Shown here: positions 42,514-51,395 of the stretch, piece after piece
Layout of the letters: the number at the start of each line of letters is the position of its first letter
How positions within the stretch are numbered: position 1 is the first letter of the stretch
Source: JALHVH01 sp963773685
Lineage (GTDB): Bacteria; Acidobacteriota; Aminicenantia; Aminicenantales; Saccharicenantaceae
Assembly (NCBI GenBank): GCA_963773685.1
Contig: CAVZBY010000011.1
Coordinates: forward strand, 496,001 to 560,000
DNA length: 64,000 nucleotides
Direction: 5' to 3'
Translations under genes and position numbers: made by a program
Notes under the pieces: model-generated
Told to the model about the DNA's origin: nothing
Databases searched by the model: none
The model's input: the letters and a program-made list of their open reading frames with translations, nothing else

Positions 42514-43316
42514 TTCTCAGACGCCTTCTTGATGATCCCGCGGCGGGAGGACCGGACGAAGCCGACGAGCTCGTCCCGGTCCTCTCCGGGGGGGAAGGAC
42601 GCCTCGATCCGTTCCAGCGCCTGGGTCGTGTTGAGGTCGGCGAAGAACAGGAGCTTGATCATGTCCCGGAGGGCCCGGACCCTCTCGGCGGAGAATCCCC
42701 GGCGCCTCAGCCCGACGCTGTTCAGCCCGAAGATACGGACCGGGCGCATGCCGGCGACCTTGCAGAAAGGGGGGACGTCCTGGGTGACGACCGTGAACCC
42801 GCCGGTAAAGGCGAAGCGGCCGATGCGGCAGAACTGGTGGACGCCGGTGAAGCCGGAGAGCATGGCGTAGTCCTGGACGACGACGTGGCCGGCCAGCGTG
42901 CTGTTGTTCGTGAAGACGATCTCGCTGCCGACCTGGCAATCGTGACCGACGTGCGTGTAGGCCATGAGGAAATTGCGGTCGCCGATCCGGGTGACCCCGC
43001 CGCCTTTGAGCGTTCCCCTGTTGACGGTGATGAACTCCTTGAAGACGTTGCCGTCGCCGACGTGCACCTCGGTCGGATCGCCCTTGTAGCCGAGGTCCTG
43101 GGGCTCGGTGCCGATGGACACGAAGGGGGCGAACCGGCAATCGTCCCCGATCCGGGTCTTCCCGATGATGGAGACGTGGGATTCCAGGAACGCGTTCTTC
43201 CCCAGCCGGACGTCGGGGCCGATGACGCAGGCCGGGCCGATCCGGACGCCCGGGCCCAGCTCGGCCTTGGGGTGGACGACGGCCGACGGGTGGATGACGA
43301 CGTCAGGAGAGCTCAT
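42492..43316 (-). CDS. lpxA: UDP-N-acetylglucosamine acyltransferase
   Basis: A 274-residue left-handed beta-helix with regular hexapeptide repeats (for example VIHPSAVVHPKAELGPGVRI) and a helical C-terminus. The catalytic His is in YTHVGHDCQVG. It adds the first acyl chain of lipid A. The gene overlaps fabZ by 14 nt and lpxI by 22 nt, a tight translational coupling. Confidence 0.97.
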   Translation of the reverse strand: MSSPDVVIHPSAVVHPKAELGPGVRIGPACVIGPDVRLGKNAFLESHVSIIGKTRIGDDCRFAPFVSIGTEPQDLGYKGDPTEVHVGDGNVFKEFITVNRGTLKGGGVTRIGDRNFLMAYTHVGHDCQVGSEIVFTNNSTLAGHVVVQDYAMLSGFTGVHQFCRIGRFAFTGGFTVVTQDVPPFCKVAGMRPVRIFGLNSVGLRRRGFSAERVRALRDMIKLLFFADLNTTQALERIEASFPPGEDRDELVGFVRSSRRGIIKKASEKWDSESE

Positions 43317-43755
43317 TCATCTCCTCGCGGTCCAGGAGCCCCGCGACCATCTCTCCTTCGGCGGCCACCTCGCCGTTGACGGTCGCCCGTCCCCGGAGAC
43401 GGCAGAACTTGGCCTTGAGCTTCAGGATCTCGGCTTCGAGCGTGAGCTGGTCGCCGGGGACCACCGGCCTCCGGAACTTGGCGTTGTCGACCTTGCTGAG
43501 GACGACGAACGTGCGCTCGGGGTTGGGGATCGAGTGGTACAGCAGGATCCCGCCCGCCTGGGCGATGGCTTCGATGAGCAGGACCCCGGGCATGATCTTT
43601 TTATCCGGGAAATGCCCCTGGAAGAACGGTTCGCCGATGCTGACGTTCTTGAGGGCGACGATGGATTTTCCCGGGATCATCTCCTGCACCCGGTCCACCA
43701 GGAGGAAGGGGTACCGGTGCGGCAGGAGCCTCAGGATTCCTTCGATGGAGATCAA
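43303..43755 (-). CDS. fabZ: 3-hydroxyacyl-ACP dehydratase FabZ
   Basis: A 150-residue hot-dog-fold dehydratase. The catalytic His is in GHFPDKKIMPGV and the catalytic Glu in LLIEAIAQ; the N-terminal LLPHRYPFLLVDR is typical. It shares hydroxyacyl-ACP substrates with LpxA, which may be why the genes are fused by overlap. It lies 7 nt after skp. Confidence 0.98.
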   Translation of the reverse strand: MISIEGILRLLPHRYPFLLVDRVQEMIPGKSIVALKNVSIGEPFFQGHFPDKKIMPGVLLIEAIAQAGGILLYHSIPNPERTFVVLSKVDNAKFRRPVVPGDQLTLEAEILKLKAKFCRLRGRATVNGEVAAEGEMVAGLLDREEMNELS

Positions 43756-43762
43756 GGGCCGG

Positions 43763-44302
43763 TCACTTGGCCGGAGCGGCCTTGGCGGCGTCGTAGCGCC
43801 GGATGACCTCGTCGGTCAGGTCGATGACCGGGTTGACGTAGACCGCGCCGCTCTTGGCCAGGTCGAAGATGACGTCCATCCCCTTTTCCTTGCCCAGGCC
43901 CTCGATGATCGAGAGGAGCTCGCCCTGGAGCCTGGTGAACAGCCGGTACTGGAGCTCCTGCATCTCGCGGACGGTGTCCTCGGAGAGCCTCTTCTGGTCG
44001 GTCCTCTTCTTGTCGAGGTCCGAGTTGATCTGCAGGGCCGCTTCCTCGGTCAGGGTGAGCCTCTGGGTGCTCAGCTTGGTTTCGAGCGCCTTGATCTCGT
44101 TGTCGAGCTTGGTGATATCGGCCTGGTTCTTCTTGTCCCGGTCCTGGAGCTGGGCAATGACCTTCTTGCCTTCCGCGGACCTCTCGAGGACCACCTGGGA
44201 ATTGACGACCCCGAACTTCCCGCCCTGCTGAGCGAAGCCCGCCGAGACGAAGGACAGGGCAGAAACGGCCAGGATCAAAAGACGAACGGTTCGTTGTGAC
44301 AT
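43763..44302 (-). CDS. skp: OmpH/Skp periplasmic chaperone
   Basis: A 179-residue exported protein: signal peptide to about residue 24, then FGVVNSQVVLERSAEGKK and a long charged coiled coil that forms the Skp tentacles. It carries unfolded barrel proteins to BamA, which is encoded just upstream. GAGGAGG lies about 10 nt before the ATG. The gene lpxD, often found between skp and fabZ, is absent here. Confidence 0.93.
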   Translation of the reverse strand: MSQRTVRLLILAVSALSFVSAGFAQQGGKFGVVNSQVVLERSAEGKKVIAQLQDRDKKNQADITKLDNEIKALETKLSTQRLTLTEEAALQINSDLDKKRTDQKRLSEDTVREMQELQYRLFTRLQGELLSIIEGLGKEKGMDVIFDLAKSGAVYVNPVIDLTDEVIRRYDAAKAAPAK

Positions 44303-44342
44303 TGCTGAAGCCTCCTCAAATCTTTGTCTGTCGCGGCGCGCC

Positions 44343-46643
44343 CTAGAACGTGGTGCCGACCGCGAATCGGAACGCGAAATTCGATTCGTCGCCTAGAATC
44401 TTCGGGCTATTATACGCGAAAATCAGGCGGAACGGAACCCTCAGGGCCGGGACGAAGACCCGCGCCTCGAGGCCCGCCGAGCTATACATGCTTTTCAGGC
44501 TGAATTTCTGGCTGGACGACAGGGAATTCCCGATGTCGTAGAACAGGATGGCCCACAGCGGCCCGCCGATGGGGACGATGTATTCCGCGTTGAGGACCAG
44601 GGATTTCTCGCCGCCGAGGATGGTCCCGGTCGAGCTGCGGGGGCCGATGGTGTAGATCTCGTAGCCCCGGATGGAGCGCTCGCCGCCGAGATAGAACTTC
44701 TCCCAGAACGGGAGCGTGGACCCTTTCAGGGCCTTGACGTACTGGGCCTCCAGATGGAGCCCGATGACATGGTTGGCGATGAACGGCTGGAAATGGGCCA
44801 GCTCGATCCTCGGCCGGTAGAGGCTGACCTCTCCGCCGAGGAACGACCCGGCGTACTTGAGCGACAGGGAGACCATCGACCCCCGGCTCGGGGTCAACGG
44901 GCTGTCGATCGTCGAGCGGTAGAGGAGCGGCTCGATCGAGCTGATGTTGTATTTTCCGACGCCGTACATGGAGCCGTAATAGGAGCCGTACGGGCTGTCC
45001 TTGGGCACGGTGACGTCGATGTTCTGGTAGCTGTACGTGGCGTTGGCCCGCCACATCCCGAAGAGCCTGGCGCCCAGCGTCAGGTCGATCCCGCGGCTCT
45101 TCTGGTTATAAAGCCAGGGATAGTCGATCCTGCGGTCGAAGACGTTGAATCCCACCGTGATGGGCTGGTCGAAGAGGTAGGGCTCGGTGAACCCGAACGA
45201 GTAGTTCCGGACCCGCTTCCCGGTCTGGATCATGAACTCCAGGGTCTCCCCCGCCCCGAGGAAGTTGACGGTCGAGTAGCTCAGGGCCACGAAGGTCCCT
45301 TCGTAGCCGCTGTAGCCCGCCGTGAACTGGATGTTGTTCCTCTGGAGCTCCTTGACGTTCACCTGGACGTCGATCTGGGTCGGGTCCTCCGGGTTGGGGT
45401 TGATGTCCGGTTCCTTCTCCAGGTCGACGAGCCCGAGCTGCTTGATCCGGAGGATGCTGTTCTTGAAGTAGGCCAGGCTGAAGGGGTCCCCTTCGCGAAG
45501 CATCATCTCCCGGCGGATGACCTTGTCCTTGGTGTAGTTGTTGCCCCGGAACTCCAGCCGGTGCAGGAAGGCGATCTCTCCTTCATAGACGTTGAAGGTG
45601 ACGTTGACGACCTTGTGCTTGGGGTCGAGGCTCTCGACCGGGGCGATCTGGGCGTAGAGGTATCCCACATCGCGATAGCTCTCCCCCATCTTCTCGATGG
45701 CCTTTTCCCGGACCTGGGTGCTGTAGACGTCGCCCTTCTCGAGCTTGACCAGGGCTCTCAGGAATTTCGGGTTGACCACCTTGGTCCCCTCGATCTTGAT
45801 CTCGCCGACCCGGTAGAGGTAGCCGGCATGGACGGGGATGATGAGCCGCATCATCTTCTGCTTCCGGAAGAAGATCGTCCGCTTCTCGATGATCTCGGTC
45901 CGGGGCTCGCCGACCGTGGCCTCCATGTATCCGTTCTCCTGGAACCTCTTCTTGATGAGATCCACGTCTTCGGAGATCTTGTTCTGCTTGAAGACGTCCT
46001 TGCCCCCGATCCAGGACAGGACGCTGTGGGCCTTGTTGTCCTTCATGGCCTCCCGGAGGGCGCTCTCCGGGATCTTGGACCGGCCCTCGAAGACGACCTC
46101 CCCGACGCGGATCTTGGGGCCCTCGTCGATCCGGAACGTCAGGTCGACCTCGTTCTTGCCCTTCCGGGCGACCTCGGCGTCGATCTTGGCGGCCTGGAGC
46201 CCCTTCTCGGACAGGAGGTCGCCGATGGTCCTCTTGATCTTCTGGACCTTGGCCGGGCTGTAGTAGGAATACGGAAGGACGTACTCGTCCTTCTCCTTGA
46301 GCTTGTTGACGATGTCGTCTTCCTTGACCTTCTTGCCCGTCTTGTAGGCCACGGACTTGATGACCGGATTCTCCACGACGACGATCCGGACGATCTTTCC
46401 TTTCTCGCCCTCCGCCTGCTCGATCCGGAGGTCGGCGAAGAATCCCGTCGACCAGAGGATGCGGAAGTCCCGCTTGAGGAGGTCCTCGCTGTAAGCATCG
46501 CCCTCCCGGGCGGAAATGTAGTAGAGGACGGTCTCCTTGGTTACCCGGTCGTTCCCGACAATATCGATCCTCTCGATCATCTCCTGGCCGAAGGCGGCCA
46601 GGGGCAGGAGGATCATCAGGAGGAGCGGAAAAAGCTTCTTCAT
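44343..46643 (-). CDS. bamA: Outer membrane protein assembly factor BamA
   Basis: A 766-residue Omp85 protein: a signal peptide (MKKLFPLLLMILLPLAAFG), five POTRA domains (about 20-410) beginning IERIDIVGNDRVTKETVLYYI, and a C-terminal 16-strand barrel with the GGERSIRGYEIYTIGPRSS lid-loop motif (VRGF/Y type). The last residue is Phe in the beta-signal GTTF. It inserts barrel proteins into the outer membrane. Its own promoter sits 9 nt before the ATG. Confidence 0.97.
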   Translation of the reverse strand: MKKLFPLLLMILLPLAAFGQEMIERIDIVGNDRVTKETVLYYISAREGDAYSEDLLKRDFRILWSTGFFADLRIEQAEGEKGKIVRIVVVENPVIKSVAYKTGKKVKEDDIVNKLKEKDEYVLPYSYYSPAKVQKIKRTIGDLLSEKGLQAAKIDAEVARKGKNEVDLTFRIDEGPKIRVGEVVFEGRSKIPESALREAMKDNKAHSVLSWIGGKDVFKQNKISEDVDLIKKRFQENGYMEATVGEPRTEIIEKRTIFFRKQKMMRLIIPVHAGYLYRVGEIKIEGTKVVNPKFLRALVKLEKGDVYSTQVREKAIEKMGESYRDVGYLYAQIAPVESLDPKHKVVNVTFNVYEGEIAFLHRLEFRGNNYTKDKVIRREMMLREGDPFSLAYFKNSILRIKQLGLVDLEKEPDINPNPEDPTQIDVQVNVKELQRNNIQFTAGYSGYEGTFVALSYSTVNFLGAGETLEFMIQTGKRVRNYSFGFTEPYLFDQPITVGFNVFDRRIDYPWLYNQKSRGIDLTLGARLFGMWRANATYSYQNIDVTVPKDSPYGSYYGSMYGVGKYNISSIEPLLYRSTIDSPLTPSRGSMVSLSLKYAGSFLGGEVSLYRPRIELAHFQPFIANHVIGLHLEAQYVKALKGSTLPFWEKFYLGGERSIRGYEIYTIGPRSSTGTILGGEKSLVLNAEYIVPIGGPLWAILFYDIGNSLSSSQKFSLKSMYSSAGLEARVFVPALRVPFRLIFAYNSPKILGDESNFAFRFAVGTTF

Positions 46644-46652
46644 ATTCCTATC

Positions 46653-46682
46653 CTTATACCATATCCCGGCCCCGCCTGTCCA
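46653..46682 (-). promoter_or_regulatory. Predicted sigma70 promoter of bamA
   Basis: TGGACA (46682 to 46677), an 18-nt spacer and TATAAG (46658 to 46653) on the minus strand, 9 nt before the ATG. It gives the distal envelope genes a promoter separate from that of ribH. Confidence 0.6.
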
Positions 46683-46821
46683 CGAGGCGGGCCTGGGAAG
46701 ACGGCTCGAAGGCGCCCAACCCGCTTGTCCAGTGAACGAAGTGCCTGTCTTCGCTGTCCGCTCTCCGGGCAATGTTCTCTACGAGCCTCTTGTCTCGCTC
46801 GTCTCGCCAGTCTCGCTTATA

Positions 46822-47517
46822 TCAACGCCCGGGGGGCAGGATCGGTTTCAAGGCCCCGGCCTCCATGACGAGGACCTTGTCGCAGCGGGCGGCGATCCTC
46901 TCGTTATGGGTGACGACGATCGAGGAGAGCCCCCGCTTCCGGTGGAGCTCCAGGATGATCTCGAGGACCATTCCCCCGGTTTTCGCGTCCAGGTTCCCGG
47001 TCGGCTCGTCGGCCAGGAGCAGTTTGGGCTCGTTGATCAGGGCCCGGGCCACGGCCACCCGCTGCTGTTCCCCGCCCGAGAGCTGACCGGGCCGGAGATC
47101 GGCCTTGTCGCCGATGGAGACCTCCCCGAGCATTTCGCGGGCCCGGGCGAAGGCCTCGCGCTTCCCGGCCCCCCGGATCAGGAGGGGGAAGGCGACGTTC
47201 TCGGCGGCGGTGAACTCGGGCAGGAGGTGGAAGAACTGGAAGACGAAACCGATCTTCGCGTTCCTCAGGGCCGAGAGCCCGGCCTCCGAAAGGGTCCCGA
47301 GGTCCTGGCCGTCGAGCCAGATCCGGCCCGACGTCGGCCGGTCGAGCGCGCCCAGGAGGTTGAGCAGGGTCGTCTTTCCGACCCCGGAGACCCCCATGAT
47401 GGCGACGAGGTCCCCCCTCTCGAGCTCGAGGTCGATCCCCTCGAGGACGCGAAGCTCCCCCTTGGGCAGGGCGTAGGCCTTGGCCAGTCCTTCGGTCCGC
47501 AGGATGATATCACTCAT
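46822..47517 (-). CDS. lolD: Lipoprotein-releasing system ATP-binding protein
   Basis: A 231-residue ABC ATPase of the LolCDE/MacB class. Walker A is GVSGVGKTT, the signature is LSGGEQQRVAVARAL and Walker B is LLLADEPTGNLD. It powers release of outer-membrane lipoproteins to LolA. It overlaps the lolCE-type gene by 8 nt. A 178-nt gap with short TCTCGCTCGTCTCGCCAGTCTCGCT repeats separates it from bamA. Confidence 0.95.
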   Translation of the reverse strand: MSDIILRTEGLAKAYALPKGELRVLEGIDLELERGDLVAIMGVSGVGKTTLLNLLGALDRPTSGRIWLDGQDLGTLSEAGLSALRNAKIGFVFQFFHLLPEFTAAENVAFPLLIRGAGKREAFARAREMLGEVSIGDKADLRPGQLSGGEQQRVAVARALINEPKLLLADEPTGNLDAKTGGMVLEIILELHRKRGLSSIVVTHNERIAARCDKVLVMEAGALKPILPPGR

Positions 47518-48727
47518 ATTTCAGGGCAACGACGGGGTCGGTTTTGGAGGCCCTCCGGGACGGGAAGAGCGTCGAGACGAAGCTGATGGCCAGGCTGACG
47601 CCGACGATCATGGCCAGGTCCAGCGCCCTCAGCCGGAACGGGACGAAGGAGATCTGGTAGATGTCGACCGGGATCCGGATGAGGCGGAAGGTATTGGCCA
47701 GCCAGCACCAGCCGAGCCCGAGGGCCACGCCCAGGGAGGTCCCCACGATCCCGATCAGGGCCCCCTGGAAGAAGAAGATGCGCCGGATATTCCCGGCAGT
47801 AGCCCCCATGGCCATAAGGATGCCGATATCGCGGGTCTTCTCCATGACCATCAGGATGAGCGTGGCGATGATGTTGAGGGCCGCCACGAGGACGATCAGG
47901 GTGATGGTCAGGAACATGATGTTCTTCTCGAGCTTGAGGGCCGAAAAGAGCGATTTGTTGAGCTCCATCCAGGTCGTCACGTAGGCGACGGGCGGGATGA
48001 CCTCCTTGATCCGGTCCGCCACGCGCCCGGCCTCGAAGATGTCCGCCAGCTTGACCTGGAGATAGGTGATCCTGCCCTCGGAGCCCAGGAACCGCTGGGC
48101 CGTCTCGAGAGAGGTCAGGGCCGTCGACGAATCGAACTCGTACAATCCCGTGTTGAAGATCCCGGAGACCCGGAAGCGCCGGGTCTTGGGGAACAGCCCC
48201 ACGGGCGAAAGCCGCGATGCCGTCGTCAGGACGGTGACGGCGTCGCCCGGGCCGGCGCCGATGGCGAAGGCAAGCTCCCGGCCCAGGAGCAGCTCCTCCT
48301 GGGGCCCGGGCTGGGGCAGGCGCCCGGATTCCAGCCGCCGCAGCCAGGGCGAGCCCGCCGACTCGCGCGCGAGGTCGAGGCCCTTGAGCAGGGCGCCGGA
48401 GCTCCGGGAAGGCCCGTTGACCAGGGCCTGGCTATAGACCACCGGGGTGACCGAGACGACGCCCCGGATCCCGGCGATCTTTGTCGCGACGTCCCCGTAG
48501 TCCTGGAGGCCGTCTCCCGTCATGTCGGAGACCATGATGTGGGAGGTCGCCCCCAGGATCTTGTCCTGGACGTCCTCCTGGAACCCGGTGATGAGGGCGA
48601 TGGCGATGACTAGGGCCATGACACCGATGGCGATGCCGAGGACGGAGATGAGGGTGATGACGGAGATGAACGCCTGCTTGCGCTTCGCGGTCAGGTATCG
48701 TTTCGCGACGAACAGCTCGAACCGCAT
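47510..48727 (-). CDS. Lipoprotein-releasing system permease (LolC/LolE)
   Basis: A 405-residue permease with one N-terminal membrane helix (about 20-45), a periplasmic MacB-like domain and three C-terminal helices of the FtsX fold (about 265-395), ending SRRASKTDPVVALKYE. The start RFELFVAKRYLTAKRKQAFIS is characteristic of LolC/E. As a single copy it would work as a homodimer with LolD. It follows lysS by 16 nt. Confidence 0.94.
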   Translation of the reverse strand: MRFELFVAKRYLTAKRKQAFISVITLISVLGIAIGVMALVIAIALITGFQEDVQDKILGATSHIMVSDMTGDGLQDYGDVATKIAGIRGVVSVTPVVYSQALVNGPSRSSGALLKGLDLARESAGSPWLRRLESGRLPQPGPQEELLLGRELAFAIGAGPGDAVTVLTTASRLSPVGLFPKTRRFRVSGIFNTGLYEFDSSTALTSLETAQRFLGSEGRITYLQVKLADIFEAGRVADRIKEVIPPVAYVTTWMELNKSLFSALKLEKNIMFLTITLIVLVAALNIIATLILMVMEKTRDIGILMAMGATAGNIRRIFFFQGALIGIVGTSLGVALGLGWCWLANTFRLIRIPVDIYQISFVPFRLRALDLAMIVGVSLAISFVSTLFPSRRASKTDPVVALKYE

Positions 48728-48743
48728 CCCGGCCCTCGGGGTT

Positions 48744-50285
48744 TCAGCCTTTCGGCTTGAGCAGCGGGAACAGGATGACGTCCCGGATGGACGTCCTGTT
48801 CGCGAAGATCATGGCCAACCGGTCGATGCCGATGCCCTCGCCGCCGGTGGGCGGCAGGCCGTATTCGAGGGCCTCGACGTAGTCCGTGTCGATCCAATGC
48901 GATTCTTCGTCCCCCTTCCGCTTCTCCTCCGCCTGCTGTTCGAACCGGGCTCTCTGCTCGGCGGGATCGGTGAGCTCGGAGAAGGCGTTGGCGATCTCCA
49001 TCCCCGCGATCATCAGCTCGAACCGGGCGGCCTCGCCGGGGGCGCCGGCGGCCGACTTGGCCAGGGGGGAGACCTCCTTCGGCGGATTGATGATGAAGGT
49101 CGGCTGGACGATCTTCGGTTTGACGAACTTGTCGAAGATGACGTCCAGGGCTTTGGCATAGGTCGCCGGCTTCTTGTCCGGCGCCGCGGCGGCCGCCGCC
49201 TCGATGAGGGCCTTCTCGTCCTCGAAGCGCGAGGGGGCGAGGCCGCTGTGCTGGACCACGGCGTCCTTGAACTTCAACCGCTTCCAGGGCCTCTTGAAGG
49301 AGATCAGGTGCTCGCCGAACGGGAGCTCGTCCTTCCCCAGGAGGACCAGGCTCAGGTGACAGAGCAGCTCCTCGGTGAGGACCATCATGTCCTCGTAATC
49401 GGCGTAGGCCTGGTAGAACTCGATCATCGTGAACTCGGGGTTGTGCTCCGCGTCGACGCCCTCGTTCCGGAAGTTCCGGTTGATCTCGTAAACGCGGTCG
49501 AACCCGCCGACGACGAGCCGCTTCAGGTAGAGCTCCGGGGCGATCCGGAGATAGAGGTCCATGCCCAGCGAGTTGTGGAACGTCTTGAACGGCCGGGCGA
49601 GCGCCCCGCCCGGAATGGGGTGCATCATGGGCGTCTCGACCTCCATGAACCCCCGCTCGTCGAAGAACCGCCGCATCTGGGCCACGAGGGCGCTCCTCAA
49701 CCGGAAGACCTGGCCGACCTCGGGATTCATGATGAGGTCGAGGTAGCGCTTGCGGGTGCGGATCTCGATGTCCTGGAGCCCGTGCCACTTCTCGGGAAGC
49801 GGATGGAGCGACTTGGCCAGGAACGTCCAGGACGCGCAGAGGACCGTGAGCTCGCCCGTCCTCGTCTTGAAGAGCGTCCCGGCGACGAGGACGACGTCTC
49901 CGATGTCGAGGAGGGCGAACCTCTCGTAGGCCTCCGGCCCGGCGACGTCCTCCCGGATATAGATCTGGAGCCGGGCCCGGCCGTCGGAGATGTGGAAGAA
50001 CGTGGCCCGCCCCATCTTCCGGACGGTCATGATCCTTCCCGGGACCCTTACCGCGGCCTTCTTTGCCTCGAGCTCCTCCTTGGGGAGCGTCGTGTACTCC
50101 GCGACGATGTCCGCGACGGTATGCGTCCCGTCGGCTCGATGCGGGAAGAGCTCGACGCCCGCCTCGGCGAGCCGGCTCAGCTTGTCGCGCCGGGCGAGGT
50201 CCTGGTCGCCGAGCTTGGCGTCCTTATCCGGCGCCGGGAGGCCCGGCTTTTCTTCTTTTTCGTCCATGTGAGCTTTCTTCTCCAT
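48744..50285 (-). CDS. lysS: Lysyl-tRNA synthetase, class II
   Basis: A 513-residue LysRS: an OB-fold anticodon domain (about 80-180), motif 2 FRNEGVDAEHNPEFTMIE and motif 3 GGEGIGIDRLAMIF. Two starts are possible, 50285 and 50267; both overlap the end of nusB (62 or 44 nt), and neither has a clearly better ribosome site. About 40 charged residues precede the OB fold. Confidence 0.97.
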   Translation of the reverse strand: MEKKAHMDEKEEKPGLPAPDKDAKLGDQDLARRDKLSRLAEAGVELFPHRADGTHTVADIVAEYTTLPKEELEAKKAAVRVPGRIMTVRKMGRATFFHISDGRARLQIYIREDVAGPEAYERFALLDIGDVVLVAGTLFKTRTGELTVLCASWTFLAKSLHPLPEKWHGLQDIEIRTRKRYLDLIMNPEVGQVFRLRSALVAQMRRFFDERGFMEVETPMMHPIPGGALARPFKTFHNSLGMDLYLRIAPELYLKRLVVGGFDRVYEINRNFRNEGVDAEHNPEFTMIEFYQAYADYEDMMVLTEELLCHLSLVLLGKDELPFGEHLISFKRPWKRLKFKDAVVQHSGLAPSRFEDEKALIEAAAAAAPDKKPATYAKALDVIFDKFVKPKIVQPTFIINPPKEVSPLAKSAAGAPGEAARFELMIAGMEIANAFSELTDPAEQRARFEQQAEEKRKGDEESHWIDTDYVEALEYGLPPTGGEGIGIDRLAMIFANRTSIRDVILFPLLKPKG

Positions 50286-50727
50286 CCGTTCCCGCTTCCG
50301 CCTGGCGGGACGTCGTTTCTCCGGCCCCCAGCGATTTCCGGACCGCGTCGAGGATGCCGTTGATGAACACCGAGGCCTCCTCGCCGCTGTATCTCTTGGC
50401 GATCTCGATGGCCTCGTTGATGATGATCGCCGGAACCAGTGTCTTGGCCTGGAGCATCTCGAAGACGGCGATCCTCAGGATGTTCCGGTCGACGACGGCC
50501 ATCCGGGCGATACGCCAGTGCTCGGAGGCCGCCTGGATGGCGCCGTCGATCGCCTCCTGGCCCTCCCGGATGCCCCGGACGAGCCACGCGGCGTATTCCT
50601 TGACGTCGTCAGCGGCCTTTTGGTGCTCCCAGTAGCCGCGGATGAGGTCTTCCGGGTCGGCCGTGTTGAACTCCAGCTGGAATAGGATCTGGAGCGCGGA
50701 CTCCCGGGCCTTGCGGCGTTTTCCCAT
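50224..50727 (-). CDS. nusB: Transcription antitermination factor NusB
   Basis: A 167-residue all-helical protein: KRRKARESALQILFQLEF at the N-terminus and IINEAIEIAKRYSGEEASVFINGILD in the C-terminal half, both typical of NusB, which binds boxA RNA with NusE. About 25 extra charged residues at the C-terminus are encoded in the overlap with lysS. It follows ribH by 21 nt, the usual ribH-nusB pairing. Confidence 0.96.
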   Translation of the reverse strand: MGKRRKARESALQILFQLEFNTADPEDLIRGYWEHQKAADDVKEYAAWLVRGIREGQEAIDGAIQAASEHWRIARMAVVDRNILRIAVFEMLQAKTLVPAIIINEAIEIAKRYSGEEASVFINGILDAVRKSLGAGETTSRQAEAGTDGEESSHGRKRRKAGPPGAG

Positions 50728-50748
50728 CGTCGGCGCCCCGGTCTCCCG

Positions 50749-51219
50749 TCACTTGAGCCCGGAATCGCGAAGGAGGCCCAGGGTCTCGACGAGGGCGAGG
50801 GCGGCGTCGTAACCCTTGTTGCCGGCCTTGGTCCCCGCCCGCTCGATGCCCTGCTCGATGGTGTCCACGGTCAGGATGCCGAACGAGACCGGGACCCCTT
50901 CGTCCAGGGCGACCTGGGCCAGCCCCTTGGTGACCTCGGCGCCCAGGAAATCGAAATGGGGCGTGTCCCCGCGGATGAGGGCCCCCAGGCAGAGGATGCC
51001 GTCGGCCTTCCCGGACGCGGCGACCTTCTTGACGATGAGGGGGACCTCGAACGAGCCGGGCACCTTGTAGACGGAGAGGTCGGCCTCGGCGGCCCCGACC
51101 TTGCGGAGGGCGTCCAGCGCGCCCTCGAGCAGGCGCTCCGAGATGAACTGGTTGAACCGGCTCACCACGATCGCGATCTTCAGGCCCTTGGCCTGCAGCG
51201 TTCCTTGATAGCTCTTCAT
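50749..51219 (-). CDS. ribH: 6,7-dimethyl-8-ribityllumazine synthase
   Basis: A 156-residue RibH that condenses the pyrimidine and butanone phosphate to lumazine, the last step but one to riboflavin. It has VVSRFNQFISERLLEGA, VPGSFEVPL, and the catalytic-region GALIRGDTPHFDF. It is the first gene of the long envelope and housekeeping run, with GGAGGAGG a few nt before the ATG. Confidence 0.97.
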   Translation of the reverse strand: MKSYQGTLQAKGLKIAIVVSRFNQFISERLLEGALDALRKVGAAEADLSVYKVPGSFEVPLIVKKVAASGKADGILCLGALIRGDTPHFDFLGAEVTKGLAQVALDEGVPVSFGILTVDTIEQGIERAGTKAGNKGYDAALALVETLGLLRDSGLK

Positions 51220-51254
51220 GGCTCCTCCTCCGGGGATCCTCGGATCAAGCCCTT

Positions 51255-51283
51255 ATATTATCCGGTTTCCGGACGGATGTCCA
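51255..51283 (-). promoter_or_regulatory. Predicted sigma70 promoter of the ribH operon
   Basis: TGGACA (51283 to 51278), a 17-nt spacer and TAATAT (51260 to 51255) on the minus strand. The leader is about 29 nt and holds a strong Shine-Dalgarno. Confidence 0.65.
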
Positions 51284-51295
51284 CCGGGCTTAAAT

Positions 51296-51390
51296 CCCCC
51301 CAGCCCCCCTTTTACAAAGGGGGGTATTTCTCCCCCCAACCCCCTTTGTAAAGGGAGTATTCATTCCCCCACGCCGCTTTAGCGTAGGGG
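51296..51390. repeat. Cluster of small palindromes
   Basis: Three imperfect palindromes in a row: CCCCCCTTTTACAAAGGGGGG, then CCCCCTTTGTAAAGGG, then CCCCCACGCCGCTTTAGCGTAGGGG. The first two are near-copies of a small dispersed-repeat type. They lie between the GNAT-like gene and the ribH promoter and may also stop transcription. Confidence 0.6.
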
Positions 51391-51395
51391 CGCCA

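Noticed and set aside
46744..46815. Short TCTCGCTCGTCTCGCC tandem-like repeat between lolD and bamA
   Set aside because: Too short and irregular to call a functional repeat; only mentioned with lolD.
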